From Cafeteria roenbergensis (taxonomy: Eukaryota; Sar; Bigyra; Bicosoecida; Cafeteriaceae): a stretch of DNA of 64,000 bases. The stretch covers positions 372,001 through 436,000 of the forward strand of contig VLTN01000008.1 in assembly GCA_008330645.1 (NCBI GenBank), given 5' to 3'. A program made the translations under genes and the position numbers. Positions 44,288-53,846 of this stretch are shown piece after piece (the stretch's first letter is position 1; each line of letters starts with the position of its first letter). The notes below the pieces were generated by a model. That model saw only the letters and a list, made by a program, of their open reading frames with translations, was not told where the DNA came from and ran no database searches.

Positions 44288-44943
44288 TCACTCGTCGTCC
44301 TCCTCGCGGAGGGCGAAGCCGATGATCTTGCTCAGCCCCACGACGAGGATGCGCTCCTTCCAGCCATTCTTGGTGGCGCGGTCGGTGCCACCATTTCCAA
44401 ACTTGTCAGTCACGGGGATGCCGTCCTGCTTGAGGGAGAGCTTGCAGACGCCGTGCCCGTCGGCCTCGAGCGCGATGGTCACGGTCGAGTACACCTGGTC
44501 GGCCCAGTCGCGCATCCGCCACACCATCCCGATCTTCGAGTCCTTCTCGAGCACCGTGTACTTTCCCGAGATTGCTCCGCCCATCCAGGAGAACTCGCCT
44601 CCAACCTTGGTGTCGGACGTGGCAGGAGCGCGCATCATGCGGCTCAGGTCATACGTGTCGGTCAGCGCGCGGTAGACCGCCTCGCACGACGCGTGGTACG
44701 TGACCTCGTGCGAAAACGTCGTGGCCTCCTTGCCTGTGGCTGCGGGCGCATGCAGCACCGGGGGGACCAGCAGGGGGGGGGGGGGAGGAAGAGCACTGTC
44801 GAGACGAAAAAGGGCGGTGACCACGTGGCCCGCGTTCCCGGACGGAGCAGCACAAGCAGCCCCGACAGGCCACGCGCGCGCGCTTCCGACTCACCGGCGG
44901 AGGGCTTGGAGAAGTCGCAGGCTCCGGTCGCAGCGGCTGCCAT
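44288..44943 (-). CDS. AHSA1 (Hsp90 ATPase activator C-terminal, START-like) domain protein
   Basis: Two exons, 44943-44895 and 44739-44288, joined through a split Ala codon (KPSA/ATGKEATTF), giving 166 residues. The intron contains a C13 tract 33 bases before its acceptor. Family pattern: a strand FSHEVTYHAS, then AVYRALTD, MMRAPATSDTKVGGEFSWMGG, GKYTVLEKDSKIGMVWRMRDW, STVTIALEADGHGVCKLSLK, GIPVTDKFG, then a Trp (NGWKERIL) and a C-terminal helix. This is the domain that forms the C-terminal half of AHA1; the N-terminal Aha1 domain is absent here, so it may act like the short plant/protist homologues, as an Hsp90 co-chaperone or a lipid-binding relative. Cytosolic: no signal. Divergent from the giant gene at 45236. 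Confidence 0.88.
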
Positions 44944-45235
44944 GGCTCCCGTCGACGGCGTGTGTTGGCGGGCTGCCCCGAACCAGAGTCAGAGCGGAAT
45001 TCGCTGCCGAGTTGCTTGCAACCCGGCAGAGTTGCGGCGGAGTGGAGGCATTCATCCGGCGGCCGCCGCCAGCCAGGCACCCACTGCGCTCTCGCGCTCG
45101 GCTCGTGGCGGCACCCCGTCTTTAGGCTGCGCACCCGCGCCTGCTTTCCGCGTTGTGCCAAGCGCGAGCCTGGCGACCGCGCCCAGACGCGGATCCACTT
45201 GCCTCGCCGCGCCAGCAAGCGCAGGCCGGGGCAGC

Positions 45236-48200
45236 ATGGCTTCGCTCGCTGACTTTACACCCGCTTGGGACCCGGGCAGCTATGTGGGCGCCAGCCAGGC
45301 CGTGGCGGCGGCTGCCAGTGGCGGGGCCGCGGTGGTGTCGGCGCAGCAGGCCGAGGACGACTCGTTTGTCGTCATCGTGCTCGCGCCAGCGGGCTCCAAG
45401 AACCCTTCGTCGCACTCGGCAGTCATCACATGCGTGCGAGACCCAAGCACGCCCGGGGTGTGGGCCTCGTGCGGGCTGGATGGCCGCCACTCGCCGGCTG
45501 CCCCCCCGGCTTCAACCTTGGCGCTGCTTAAGGGGTCGCGGCCGCGCGCGGCCTTTTCGCCGCGAGACATGCTGCCCCCCGCCTGCCTGGAGCTGGCTGA
45601 TCTGATCGACTCAGCCCGGCAAAAGCGTGCGCGTCTGGAAGGTGCCCTGGCGCTCGTGCTGGACTCTCTATTTGGCGCTGGCGCCGTGCAAGACGACATG
45701 GGCCAGGCCGCCTCGTCGCGGCGCCGCTCCCGTCTCACGGCGGCGCTGGCCCAGCTCTCTCCGCCGCCGCCATCGTCGTCACCCAGGCCGTCTGGCCCTG
45801 GCGCGTCGTCGTGGCGCCCTCTGTGGCTCGACCTCGTCCCCGTCGCGGCGCTCGCAGGCGTGGCAATTGTCTATCCGCCCCCCCCTGAGGGTGCGGAGGC
45901 AACGGCCGGTGGTCGCGAGGAGGGAGAGGAGGAAGAAGAGGAGGACGACGAGGACGACGACGACAAGCGCGGTGGCTCCAGTGGCTCCGGCGCCAGGCGC
46001 ACCGCCGTGACGGGCCACTCTGCAATCATTCCTCGTCTCTCCCGGGTGCTGCGAGCGTCCACTGCGCCGGCAGACGCCGGCACGGACGCAGCAACACGGG
46101 CGCGGCTGTCCATGGGCCTGCCCCCCTCACGCATGCCCGAGGGCCGGAGGTGCCCCGGCCTGCTGCTGGTGTCGCGGTCGGGCACCGTGCTCGCGCGAGT
46201 TGTGGCCGCGGCGCCCGGACCAGGCGCCGCGGGCGCGCTGAGAGGCTCTGGTCAGAGCAAGGCACGCGGACTGGGACAGTTCCGGGGCTGCGGCGCTCCC
46301 GCTGGGGGCGGCCGTGACGATCACGGCTCTCTCCCGGAGCGGCAAGCAGCCGAGCGCCTTGCAGCAGCCCTCGACACGGCGAGGGGCGAACCGCCGCTTC
46401 CCGGCGGGACCTACGGCCGTGTGGCCGCCGCTGCGGCACGGACCGCTGCGCAGACAGCGGCGGAGCGCGGAGCCCGCCGCAGCGGGTCTCTCGTGCCAGC
46501 CAAGGCCGGGACGGTCGGCGCGGCTGTGACGGACCTCGCGGCGGCCGTGTCGTCGCTGGAGCGGGCGCGCCTTCCTGAGGTGGACGCGGTCGCGGCAGAA
46601 GTTGCAGCATGCCTGCGCGCTTGTCTGGGCAGCGTGCAGGCAGCAGGGGAGGCCAGGTTGCCGCCCCCGGATACGCCGCCACCGGCAAAAGGGTTGCCCG
46701 CGATGCCCCGCCCGGCGTCAGCGCGGGTGCCCGTCGCACCCCTCGGCGCCCTGGCGGCCAAGGGTGGCGGCGGCGGCGCGGCTGCGAACCGCGTCTCCGA
46801 GTGGCCCGCTGCAGCTGGCAGCAGCCGCAGCAGCCGCGGCGGGGGGGAGAGCGCTGCCAGTGCTCGGCCCGCCACCGAGGTCCTGGTTGCCGTGGGCGGG
46901 CGGGGCTGCGTTGCGGTGGCCTGGCGCGTCGGCGGCAGCGATGCCTGCGCCGGCTCGCTGTTGCCCGTGTCGATCACGGTGCCGGAGCACGACGAGGAAG
47001 CCGATGCCGACCACGATGCCGAGCACGACTCGGAGGCCTCGGCGCAGCAGTCGAGGGCCGGCCGCCGCGGGGACAACGGCGGGTCGTCCGCGGACGGCTC
47101 GGGCGCGCCCGCCGGGTCGCAAGGCGGCGGCCGGCCCAAGCCCGAGTCGGCTGCGTCGGCGAGCGCGCGAGGGGCCAGCGGCGCGGGCCAGGCGACCCCC
47201 GCCGTATGGGTGGGGCCCCCCTGCGCGGACACGTCGCTCGGCGAGCCGTGCGCTGCGCTGCTCGTCTCAGCAGCCTCCGCGTCTGCCGGTCCCGTCCTCG
47301 TGGCGCCCTCGAAGGACGGCTCTGGCGCCTGCATATGGCAGCCGGTGTCGGCCTCGGCTTCGATGCGCTACTGCCATTCAGACGGCTCCCCTCTGTCGTG
47401 GCTCTGTCACCCGTCGCTCCCTGGGACGGTGCTGGCTGTCGACCCGTCGACTGGCGCTGTGCTCGACGCCACGGCCTGGCCCGCGAGCCCGCTGGTGGAG
47501 CTGGCGCCCGCCCCCAACGCGCTGCTCCCGAAGCAGCTGCAGGCAGCGCCCGACCGTCTGGCCGCTCGCGCTGTGGGCGCGCCGGGCGCGCGAGGCGGCA
47601 GCTCGCCAGACGCCGCGAGAGCAAGCAGCCCCGTGGCAGCAGCGGGCGCAGTGGGATCGGACGGCCAGCATGTTAGCAGCCGGGGGACGCGCTTGGCCGA
47701 GGAGGACGGCGCGGCGACCCCTGGCTCTGGACGCGATGGGGATGCGGGTGGCGTCGAGGGCTGGACCTTCACCGCCGCTGGCAGCAGGCTCCTAGGCCGG
47801 TCCGGCCAGGTGCGGGCCGCGTGGGACCTGGGGACGGGCCTGCTGCTGGCATGCGCGTCCGGGCCGGGCGGCTGGGCGTTGGTGTCCCGCGAGGCGGCGG
47901 GTCCTGCGGGCGCCGAGGCGGCCTGGACTGGCGGCGACGCGGCTGACGCCGCGAGCTCAGACTGGTTGGCTGGGGCACCTGGGGCGGCGTCGGGGCCGGC
48001 TGCGGATGCCTGCGCCGTTGCCTCGGCTGGATGCCGACTGGCGTCGCTGCTTGGGCAGGCGTGCTGGTCGCCCTCGGCAGGCGCCAGAGCTGCGGCCCAC
48101 GACGCGCTTCCGGGCGGTGGCCCTAGGGCAGGGGTTTCGGGCTGCGAAACCGCTCTGGACGCTGCGGGGAGGTCGTCGCCGCTTGCGACAGCCATCGTCG

Positions 48201-51200
48201 GGGCGGTGGCGCAGTGTCTGCTGGTGCTGCCGGCGGCAGGGCGCCTCCTGAGCCGCACGGGCCCCGGCTCCGACGCACCGCTGTGGGCGCTGTCACAGAG
48301 CATGGGGCCAGCCATGCGGCGGGCCCTGGCAGCGGGCATTGAGGCGGTGCTGGCCGTTGGGTCGACAATCGGCCCGGCCTCGTCGGCTGCCACGGCCTTG
48401 CCGGAGGGGACCGCGGGCGCTGCCGGACCCTCAACGCTGGCAGGGGCGGTCGGGGCAAGCGTGGACGATGCGACCGCGTGGCTCGCAGACGATGACGACG
48501 AGGAGGAGGAGGACGACGGCGACGACGACAACGTCGACCACGACGATGACGAAAAGGACGGCGAAGGGGCCCGCCGGGAGAGCGGTGCCTTGCGCGCCGG
48601 TGCGGCGTCGAGGTCAGCCGCGCTTGCTGCCAGGCGCAGCAGGGTGGCCCCAGCACCCATGTCAGCGAGCTGGCGGGCCATGCGCAGGGAGACTGCCGCG
48701 GCCAAGTGGCGAGCTGCCGTGCTGGGCCGACTGCCGCTCACTTCCCTTGCACTGCTGCCTGTGGCCGCCGCTGGCGGCGCTGCGGCGGACGCCACTGCGC
48801 GGCTGGAGCTGGCGCTTGCGCAGCTGGGAGGCCCCTCTGGCGACGCGTCTGCGGGCGGCGGTGCGCTCAGTGGCGTGGCCGTCCTTGGGTCAAAGTCGGC
48901 GTCGCTCGAGGACGGCGTCGGCAGCTCTGCCGGCCTTGCCAGTCTTGTGGCTGCCCTGTCTGACGCGGTGGCTGGAACGGGCACGGCTTCCGAACTCTGG
49001 CTGGCGCCCGTGCTGCGTGCTGCCCAGGCGCTGGTGCCTGCTGGCTCTGCCGGGTCCAGGCGTGGCGCGCAGCCGGGAGCCGCGCCGTCGGCGGGTGCCA
49101 CGACGCGCCTCGCGCCCGCGGCTGCCGCACCCTCTGCGGGGGCTGGGCCTGGGTCCGCAACGGGCGCCACCATTTCACGGCAGGACCTTGCAGCTGCGCT
49201 GGCTTGCGTGACGCCCGCCACCGCGGCCTCGCTGCCGGCTCTGCGCACTGCGCTCGAGCTTCGGCACCGCCTGGTGTCGCTGACGGCTGCGGCCAGAGCA
49301 GGATCTGCCTCTGCTCCCAACGGCGCAGCCGCTGCCCATCCCAAGTCGGCTTCCTCTGCCCAGGCGGCCTTGACCGCCCGCCTCGCGGAGCGTGTGGCGA
49401 CTGCGTTTGCAGCCGGCCTTGGAGGCGAAGGCCTCGCTCGCAGCGCGGCCACCGGCGGAGCGGCGCCCCCTCTGCTATGCTCCAGAATGCTGGAGACGGC
49501 TCTGCCGGCGGGCGTGTCCCTTGGGCGGGCGGCGGCTCTCACGGTGCCTGGCCTGCTTGCTGCGGTGCTGCGGGCGGGGGGCTGGCGTACGGGCGGGTCC
49601 GGAGCAGGGGCCGTCGCCGCGCTAGCGCCAGACGCGCCCGAAGACGGGGCGGAGGCCTCCGCGCTGCTGCGGCTGCTGGAAGGCCCCGCAAGGATGCTTG
49701 TTGCAGACCTCGAAGCCGTTGCGGGCGTGGGCTGGGTGGACAGCGTGTCTGGCGGCAGGGCGTCCCACCGGTGCTCCCTGCGGACCGACAAGTGCGATGT
49801 GCTGTTCTCCTCCCCCCCCGACGACACGGAGACGAGCCGGCTGCGCGAGGCCCTGGCTCTCGCCGCCGCTGTCGCCGGTGCCAGTCCGTGCGCGCGCCCT
49901 GCGGGCCAACGCTCGTCCGACCGCTCCGCCGCCGCGGCAGCGCGCTCGCTGCTTCGGCAGGCCTGCCAAGAGCTGCGCTCCTCGGCGTGCTCTCGCGCTG
50001 CCGCCGTCGTTGCGGCGCTCGTTGGTTCGGCCGGCTCGTCCTCCGCGGCTCCTGGCGATGCCGCGCGGCTCCCCGGCCACTGGTGGGCCCGCACCGCGGC
50101 CAAGCCCACTCAGCCGCTATCCGGCCCGCACTTTGCAGCCGCGTCGTCGGCGGCGGGAACCTCGCTGCACGGTCCCCACTCCCCCGTTGCGGAGGCGCGC
50201 TCTCCCAGCCTTGCAGGCGAGCAGGCCGCAGCCTCGCGCTGGGGGCTGGTCGACCCCGCGCCAAGCCCCGCGCGAGCCGGCGTGGTTGCCCCCCTCTCGA
50301 GCGAGGGACGGGGTGGCCGCCCTGCGGGCCCGGGAGCAGACGTCGGCGGCGGCGCCCCGTCCCTTCGTCCTCCCGCCCCCTTCCCGGTGTTCGAGCTCCT
50401 CGTGCTGCTCTACTGGGCTCTGGACCCCGCGCGGCTGCCCTCCTTCGTGTCCGTGGTGGAGGCAGCGTGCCCGCCCCCTGTGCGGGCCATGCCTGCCGGC
50501 ACAGGCGACATCGACACCCCCTTTCCGTCGGGCAAAGCGAGACTTGCCGGCGGGGCGGCTGCGCTGGGCCACCCGGCGGCAGCGGCGGCGCCGTCGTCAG
50601 CCTCGTCCCCGGCAGTGGCGTCGGAGGAGACTCCCCCATCAGCCGACGTCGACGCAGACGACTGGGTCGGCCTTCACTGCGACCCCGCGACCGCCTTGCA
50701 GGGGGTGAGGCCTGGCGTGGCCCCGTGGCTTCCCCTCCCGCCGCGGGGCGGCCACATCACCGCCTCGGCGTCTGCGGGCGTGCTCTCCCGTCGCCGGGGC
50801 GCGCCCTCCGTCTCCTACCGGCCCTTTGCCGAACGAGCCCTGCGCTGCCTGGAGGCCCCCGCAGCTCCGGCCCAGCCCCAGCCCCCGCCAGGCTCGCCTG
50901 CGGGCGGCGCGTCCCCCGCGATGCGCCCCGGCGCTGACCATGGCCCCGATCGGCTGACCGCGTTTGCGGCTCTGCTGCGCCAGTCCGGGCACTCGGTCTG
51001 GGCTGCGGCGTTCCTCATCGGCAGCGGGGCAGACGGGGCGCTGCGTGCCTCCCAGCTGGCGCTCCGTGACGAGGAGGCGCGAGAGGCGGCTACGGCGCTC
51101 GACGTCGCCAGCAGGCTTGGCAGGCGCCTCGAGGAGGAGGACTACCGCGCAGCAGACGAAGAGTCCGGCGCGGCGGCAGGGGCGGTGCGAGCCTCGACCC

Positions 51201-52849
51201 TGGCAGCGGGAAGGCCGAGCTCGCCCCAGGCGTGGACGGTCGGCACTCGCGGCGTTGAGGGCTGGGCCGCCGTTCCAGGCGAGGCCGGGGGCGCAGACGC
51301 ATCAGGCGGAGGCGGCGCCAGCGCCGCTAGCGGCAGTGGCAGCGCCGGCATGGCGCACAGACGAAAGGCTCTCCCCTGGCTGGCCCGACAGGCCTTGACG
51401 GAGGCGAGGGAGCTTGGCGCCGATGAGGACGCCTGGGCGTGGGGCGGCACTGACTGCAAGCTGGCGGAGAGCACCGTGCTGTTCTGTGCGGGCTTGGACT
51501 GGAGCACCGGCGTGTGCCTGGCCGCCGGGGAATCCGCGCAGGGCGCGGGCGGGAGCGGACACGCCGGCAGCCCGCGCCCCGCGCCTGCAAGTGGCCAGGA
51601 CGAGGATCGCGCAAAGGCCGCGGCTCGGGCGGCTGACACTGCCGCGGCTTCGGCTTCGGCGGCGGCTTCCTCGGCGCGGCCCGGTGCTGGTGGGGCAGCG
51701 AGCGGCTCGGCTGATCCGGCAGCGGGCGCCGGGCTGATCGATCGCGTGGGGCAGAACATGTCTCGCCTCCTTGGCTTTGGCGTCGCTGCCCAGGCAAAGC
51801 CAGCGGGCGCGGCATCGGGAGCGGCCGCTTCTCCCGCCCCTGGGACGCCAGTGGCGACGGGCTCTCCCGGCGCGCCTGCTTCCGCGGCGGTCCCTGCTGC
51901 GGGGGGCGTGCCCCCGCCCCGTCCGCCGACGTCGGTGCCGACGTCGGCGTCCCTCAGCCGCACCGAGCCGGTGGGTGTCTCCGGGTCGCCAGCCAGCCTG
52001 CACGCCCTCGGCCGCGCGGAGGTGGACAGGCGGGCCCATCTCACGGCGCAGCGGCGAGCATGGGCCCCCGTCTCGCGCCGCCGCTCGCTGCTGTTCCACG
52101 CGGCCCTCCGCGGCGCGCTTGTCGGAGCTGGCGACGACGACGCGCTGCTTCAGCTGCTGGCCAGTCTGCCACCGCACCACCACGTGCCAGCCCTCGCGGC
52201 CGCGTGTCGCCTTCCGCCCGCACGAAGCGAGCCGCCGTCGCCGGACGGGGCATCGCGCCCGGCACCGGCCGAGACGACCCAGCCGGCTGCGCCGGGCGCC
52301 CGCGGCCTCGAGCGCGCGCCGGGCGGGCCTGCCGCCCAAGTTGAAGCGGGCGCGGACGCTGCCGCCAAGGTGTGCTCCGCCCTAAGCCGCGCTGCCCGGA
52401 CCGTGTCCATGGTCGTTGGCCGCTACCCGCAGCCCGCGGTGGTCAGCGCAGTCGCGGCTGCAGCTGAGCTTGCGCTGGCAGAGGAGCTGGACACGCTGGC
52501 GCCGCCGCTGCCGCTCCCCGGCCTTTGCGCGGGCGGGGCGTCGGCGCGCTGCCTGCTTCCGGCCCTAGAGTTCGCCGCGAGGGTCGGCGCTGCAGCGGCA
52601 GAGGCGGAGGCCGTCCACAGCTGGGAGGCGGCTCAGCGGCCGGCCGCGCCCACCGTTGCAGGTGCGCGGCGCGCTGCCGCGGCCCTGTGGCCGGAGCCGA
52701 GCGCAGGACGGGCCGTCTCGCCCGTCGACCGCGACGCATCGGCGCGCGATGCGATTGTGATGAAGATGGCTCGCTCGGCAGGCGAGCACGCCATTCTCCA
52801 GACGGCCATTGCGCGAATGCGGGCCGTGGCCGGGGCCTCGGCACCGTGA
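45236..52849 (+). CDS. Unrecognised 2,537-residue protein
   Basis: One uninterrupted exon from the ATG at 45236 (MASLADFTPAWDPGSYVG) to TGA at 52847-52849. The frame stays open a further 2 kb upstream, but that part overlaps other genes and is not protein-like. I do not recognise a family. Visible features: strand-rich patches in the first third that could be beta-propeller blades (LLLVSRSGTVLARVV, EVLVAVGGRGCVAVAWRV, GSGACIWQP, VRAAWDLGTGLLLACASG), separated by Ser/Gly/Ala loops; acidic runs at about nt 45920-45970 and 48490-48570; helical C-terminal half with VFELLVLLYWALDPARLP, LLRQSGHSVWAAAFLIGSG and RRSLLFHAALRGALVGAGDD. A propeller followed by a helical solenoid recalls large nucleoporin or trafficking scaffolds, but there is no specific match. 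Final residues are ordinary. Confidence 0.7.
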   Translation: MASLADFTPAWDPGSYVGASQAVAAAASGGAAVVSAQQAEDDSFVVIVLAPAGSKNPSSHSAVITCVRDPSTPGVWASCGLDGRHSPAAPPASTLALLKGSRPRAAFSPRDMLPPACLELADLIDSARQKRARLEGALALVLDSLFGAGAVQDDMGQAASSRRRSRLTAALAQLSPPPPSSSPRPSGPGASSWRPLWLDLVPVAALAGVAIVYPPPPEGAEATAGGREEGEEEEEEDDEDDDDKRGGSSGSGARRTAVTGHSAIIPRLSRVLRASTAPADAGTDAATRARLSMGLPPSRMPEGRRCPGLLLVSRSGTVLARVVAAAPGPGAAGALRGSGQSKARGLGQFRGCGAPAGGGRDDHGSLPERQAAERLAAALDTARGEPPLPGGTYGRVAAAAARTAAQTAAERGARRSGSLVPAKAGTVGAAVTDLAAAVSSLERARLPEVDAVAAEVAACLRACLGSVQAAGEARLPPPDTPPPAKGLPAMPRPASARVPVAPLGALAAKGGGGGAAANRVSEWPAAAGSSRSSRGGGESAASARPATEVLVAVGGRGCVAVAWRVGGSDACAGSLLPVSITVPEHDEEADADHDAEHDSEASAQQSRAGRRGDNGGSSADGSGAPAGSQGGGRPKPESAASASARGASGAGQATPAVWVGPPCADTSLGEPCAALLVSAASASAGPVLVAPSKDGSGACIWQPVSASASMRYCHSDGSPLSWLCHPSLPGTVLAVDPSTGAVLDATAWPASPLVELAPAPNALLPKQLQAAPDRLAARAVGAPGARGGSSPDAARASSPVAAAGAVGSDGQHVSSRGTRLAEEDGAATPGSGRDGDAGGVEGWTFTAAGSRLLGRSGQVRAAWDLGTGLLLACASGPGGWALVSREAAGPAGAEAAWTGGDAADAASSDWLAGAPGAASGPAADACAVASAGCRLASLLGQACWSPSAGARAAAHDALPGGGPRAGVSGCETALDAAGRSSPLATAIVGAVAQCLLVLPAAGRLLSRTGPGSDAPLWALSQSMGPAMRRALAAGIEAVLAVGSTIGPASSAATALPEGTAGAAGPSTLAGAVGASVDDATAWLADDDDEEEEDDGDDDNVDHDDDEKDGEGARRESGALRAGAASRSAALAARRSRVAPAPMSASWRAMRRETAAAKWRAAVLGRLPLTSLALLPVAAAGGAAADATARLELALAQLGGPSGDASAGGGALSGVAVLGSKSASLEDGVGSSAGLASLVAALSDAVAGTGTASELWLAPVLRAAQALVPAGSAGSRRGAQPGAAPSAGATTRLAPAAAAPSAGAGPGSATGATISRQDLAAALACVTPATAASLPALRTALELRHRLVSLTAAARAGSASAPNGAAAAHPKSASSAQAALTARLAERVATAFAAGLGGEGLARSAATGGAAPPLLCSRMLETALPAGVSLGRAAALTVPGLLAAVLRAGGWRTGGSGAGAVAALAPDAPEDGAEASALLRLLEGPARMLVADLEAVAGVGWVDSVSGGRASHRCSLRTDKCDVLFSSPPDDTETSRLREALALAAAVAGASPCARPAGQRSSDRSAAAAARSLLRQACQELRSSACSRAAAVVAALVGSAGSSSAAPGDAARLPGHWWARTAAKPTQPLSGPHFAAASSAAGTSLHGPHSPVAEARSPSLAGEQAAASRWGLVDPAPSPARAGVVAPLSSEGRGGRPAGPGADVGGGAPSLRPPAPFPVFELLVLLYWALDPARLPSFVSVVEAACPPPVRAMPAGTGDIDTPFPSGKARLAGGAAALGHPAAAAAPSSASSPAVASEETPPSADVDADDWVGLHCDPATALQGVRPGVAPWLPLPPRGGHITASASAGVLSRRRGAPSVSYRPFAERALRCLEAPAAPAQPQPPPGSPAGGASPAMRPGADHGPDRLTAFAALLRQSGHSVWAAAFLIGSGADGALRASQLALRDEEAREAATALDVASRLGRRLEEEDYRAADEESGAAAGAVRASTLAAGRPSSPQAWTVGTRGVEGWAAVPGEAGGADASGGGGASAASGSGSAGMAHRRKALPWLARQALTEARELGADEDAWAWGGTDCKLAESTVLFCAGLDWSTGVCLAAGESAQGAGGSGHAGSPRPAPASGQDEDRAKAAARAADTAAASASAAASSARPGAGGAASGSADPAAGAGLIDRVGQNMSRLLGFGVAAQAKPAGAASGAAASPAPGTPVATGSPGAPASAAVPAAGGVPPPRPPTSVPTSASLSRTEPVGVSGSPASLHALGRAEVDRRAHLTAQRRAWAPVSRRRSLLFHAALRGALVGAGDDDALLQLLASLPPHHHVPALAAACRLPPARSEPPSPDGASRPAPAETTQPAAPGARGLERAPGGPAAQVEAGADAAAKVCSALSRAARTVSMVVGRYPQPAVVSAVAAAAELALAEELDTLAPPLPLPGLCAGGASARCLLPALEFAARVGAAAAEAEAVHSWEAAQRPAAPTVAGARRAAAALWPEPSAGRAVSPVDRDASARDAIVMKMARSAGEHAILQTAIARMRAVAGASAP

Positions 52850-53387
52850 GCCAGCGGCCTTGGCTCGCCCGCATATGCACTCTGCGTGGGTCGTTCGCGA
52901 GCCCGCTCCGCTCTCTCTCGAGGATCGAGTGCGCGCCCGTCCAGGCCGACTGCTGCCTGCCGAATCGCAGTTTGGCGTATTGACATGCGAGCGAGCCGCC
53001 CAGCCCCGCGGCACACTCAGACACACGCACATACGCCCACAAACACGAATCCAGTTGCGAACACCGGGCACGCAGCGACGGCTGATCCGGAGCAAGACTG
53101 CGGAAGCAAGGGGTGTGTTGAGAGCAGGCACTGAGTGGCTCCCGCACTCAAGCCAGCAGAGGCCCGTCCGCCTTCCCCCGCCCCGCCATGGGAGGGAGGG
53201 GAGCGGGCGGCGTCTGTACGCTCGATCACCACACGGGGAAGGAGCTTCCACGGGGAGATTGCCAGGATGTCGCCAGCCCGTCGCTTGGGCATCCGGTTGC
53301 GGAAGAAGAGGCAGCCCTGCCCCCGCGCCTTGGGCCCGTTCGCCTCGCCCCCGGGAGCCGCGTCGCACCCGCACGGCTTGCAACGAC
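52850..53387. other. Intergenic, convergent 3' ends
   Basis: 538 bases between the giant gene and the small membrane protein gene. It contains a CACA-rich patch (about 53010-53045). No gene, RNA or element is visible. Confidence 0.45.
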
Positions 53388-53564
53388 TCAGCGGAACGTT
53401 GCCCACGCCGTGGTCGAGGGCACGCGCTCCAGGAGGAGGGCCAGGCCCGTAACGACGACGCAGAGCCCGACAGTGAGAGTCATGCCGAACGGGGTGCACC
53501 ACCAGCCCGCCTCGCGCTCGTTCGCGAGGTCCACCGACTTCTGAGCGAACGACTTCTTGCCCAT
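53388..53564 (-). CDS. Small single-pass membrane protein (58 residues)
   Basis: An ATG at 53564 opens a 58-residue frame: a basic, hydrophilic start (MGKKSFAQKSVDLANERE), Trp-Trp, then one hydrophobic segment TPFGMTLTVGLCVVVTGLAL of about 20 residues (residues about 26-49) and a short tail. Size and layout resemble small ER proteins such as RAMP4/SERP, which also start basic and hold one C-terminal membrane helix, but residues do not match well enough to name it. The frame continues upstream of the ATG without a stop, so an upstream exon is possible. It is divergent from the methyltransferase gene, 282 bases away. Confidence 0.5.
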   Translation of the reverse strand: MGKKSFAQKSVDLANEREAGWWCTPFGMTLTVGLCVVVTGLALLLERVPSTTAWATFR

Positions 53565-53846
53565 GACGCGAGTCTTGACGCCCGCCGCGCGCAGTGCGCC
53601 GCGCCGCCCGATGCCGGCGGCAGAGCCGCAGTGGACAGCGATCTCACCTTGCGGCGACAGGGCTGTGGGTCGCAGCCGGCGCCGGGGATGCCGCTCGCAC
53701 ACAGAAGGGCAGCTCTGGGGCAATGGACGGCACCGCTGGGGCTTCGGGCTTCCGACTTGCTGTTGCCGTAAGTCGCCGCGTCTCCGTCTGTGCGCTCCTC
53801 GCACTCCACCCCGGCGTGGGTGTGCGCAACTCTCACACGTTGCCAG

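Noticed and set aside
43085-45235. Open frame joined upstream to the 2,537-residue gene
   Set aside because: It overlaps RPC7 and AHSA1-domain exons, has no recognisable protein, and the ATG at 45236 gives a sensible start.
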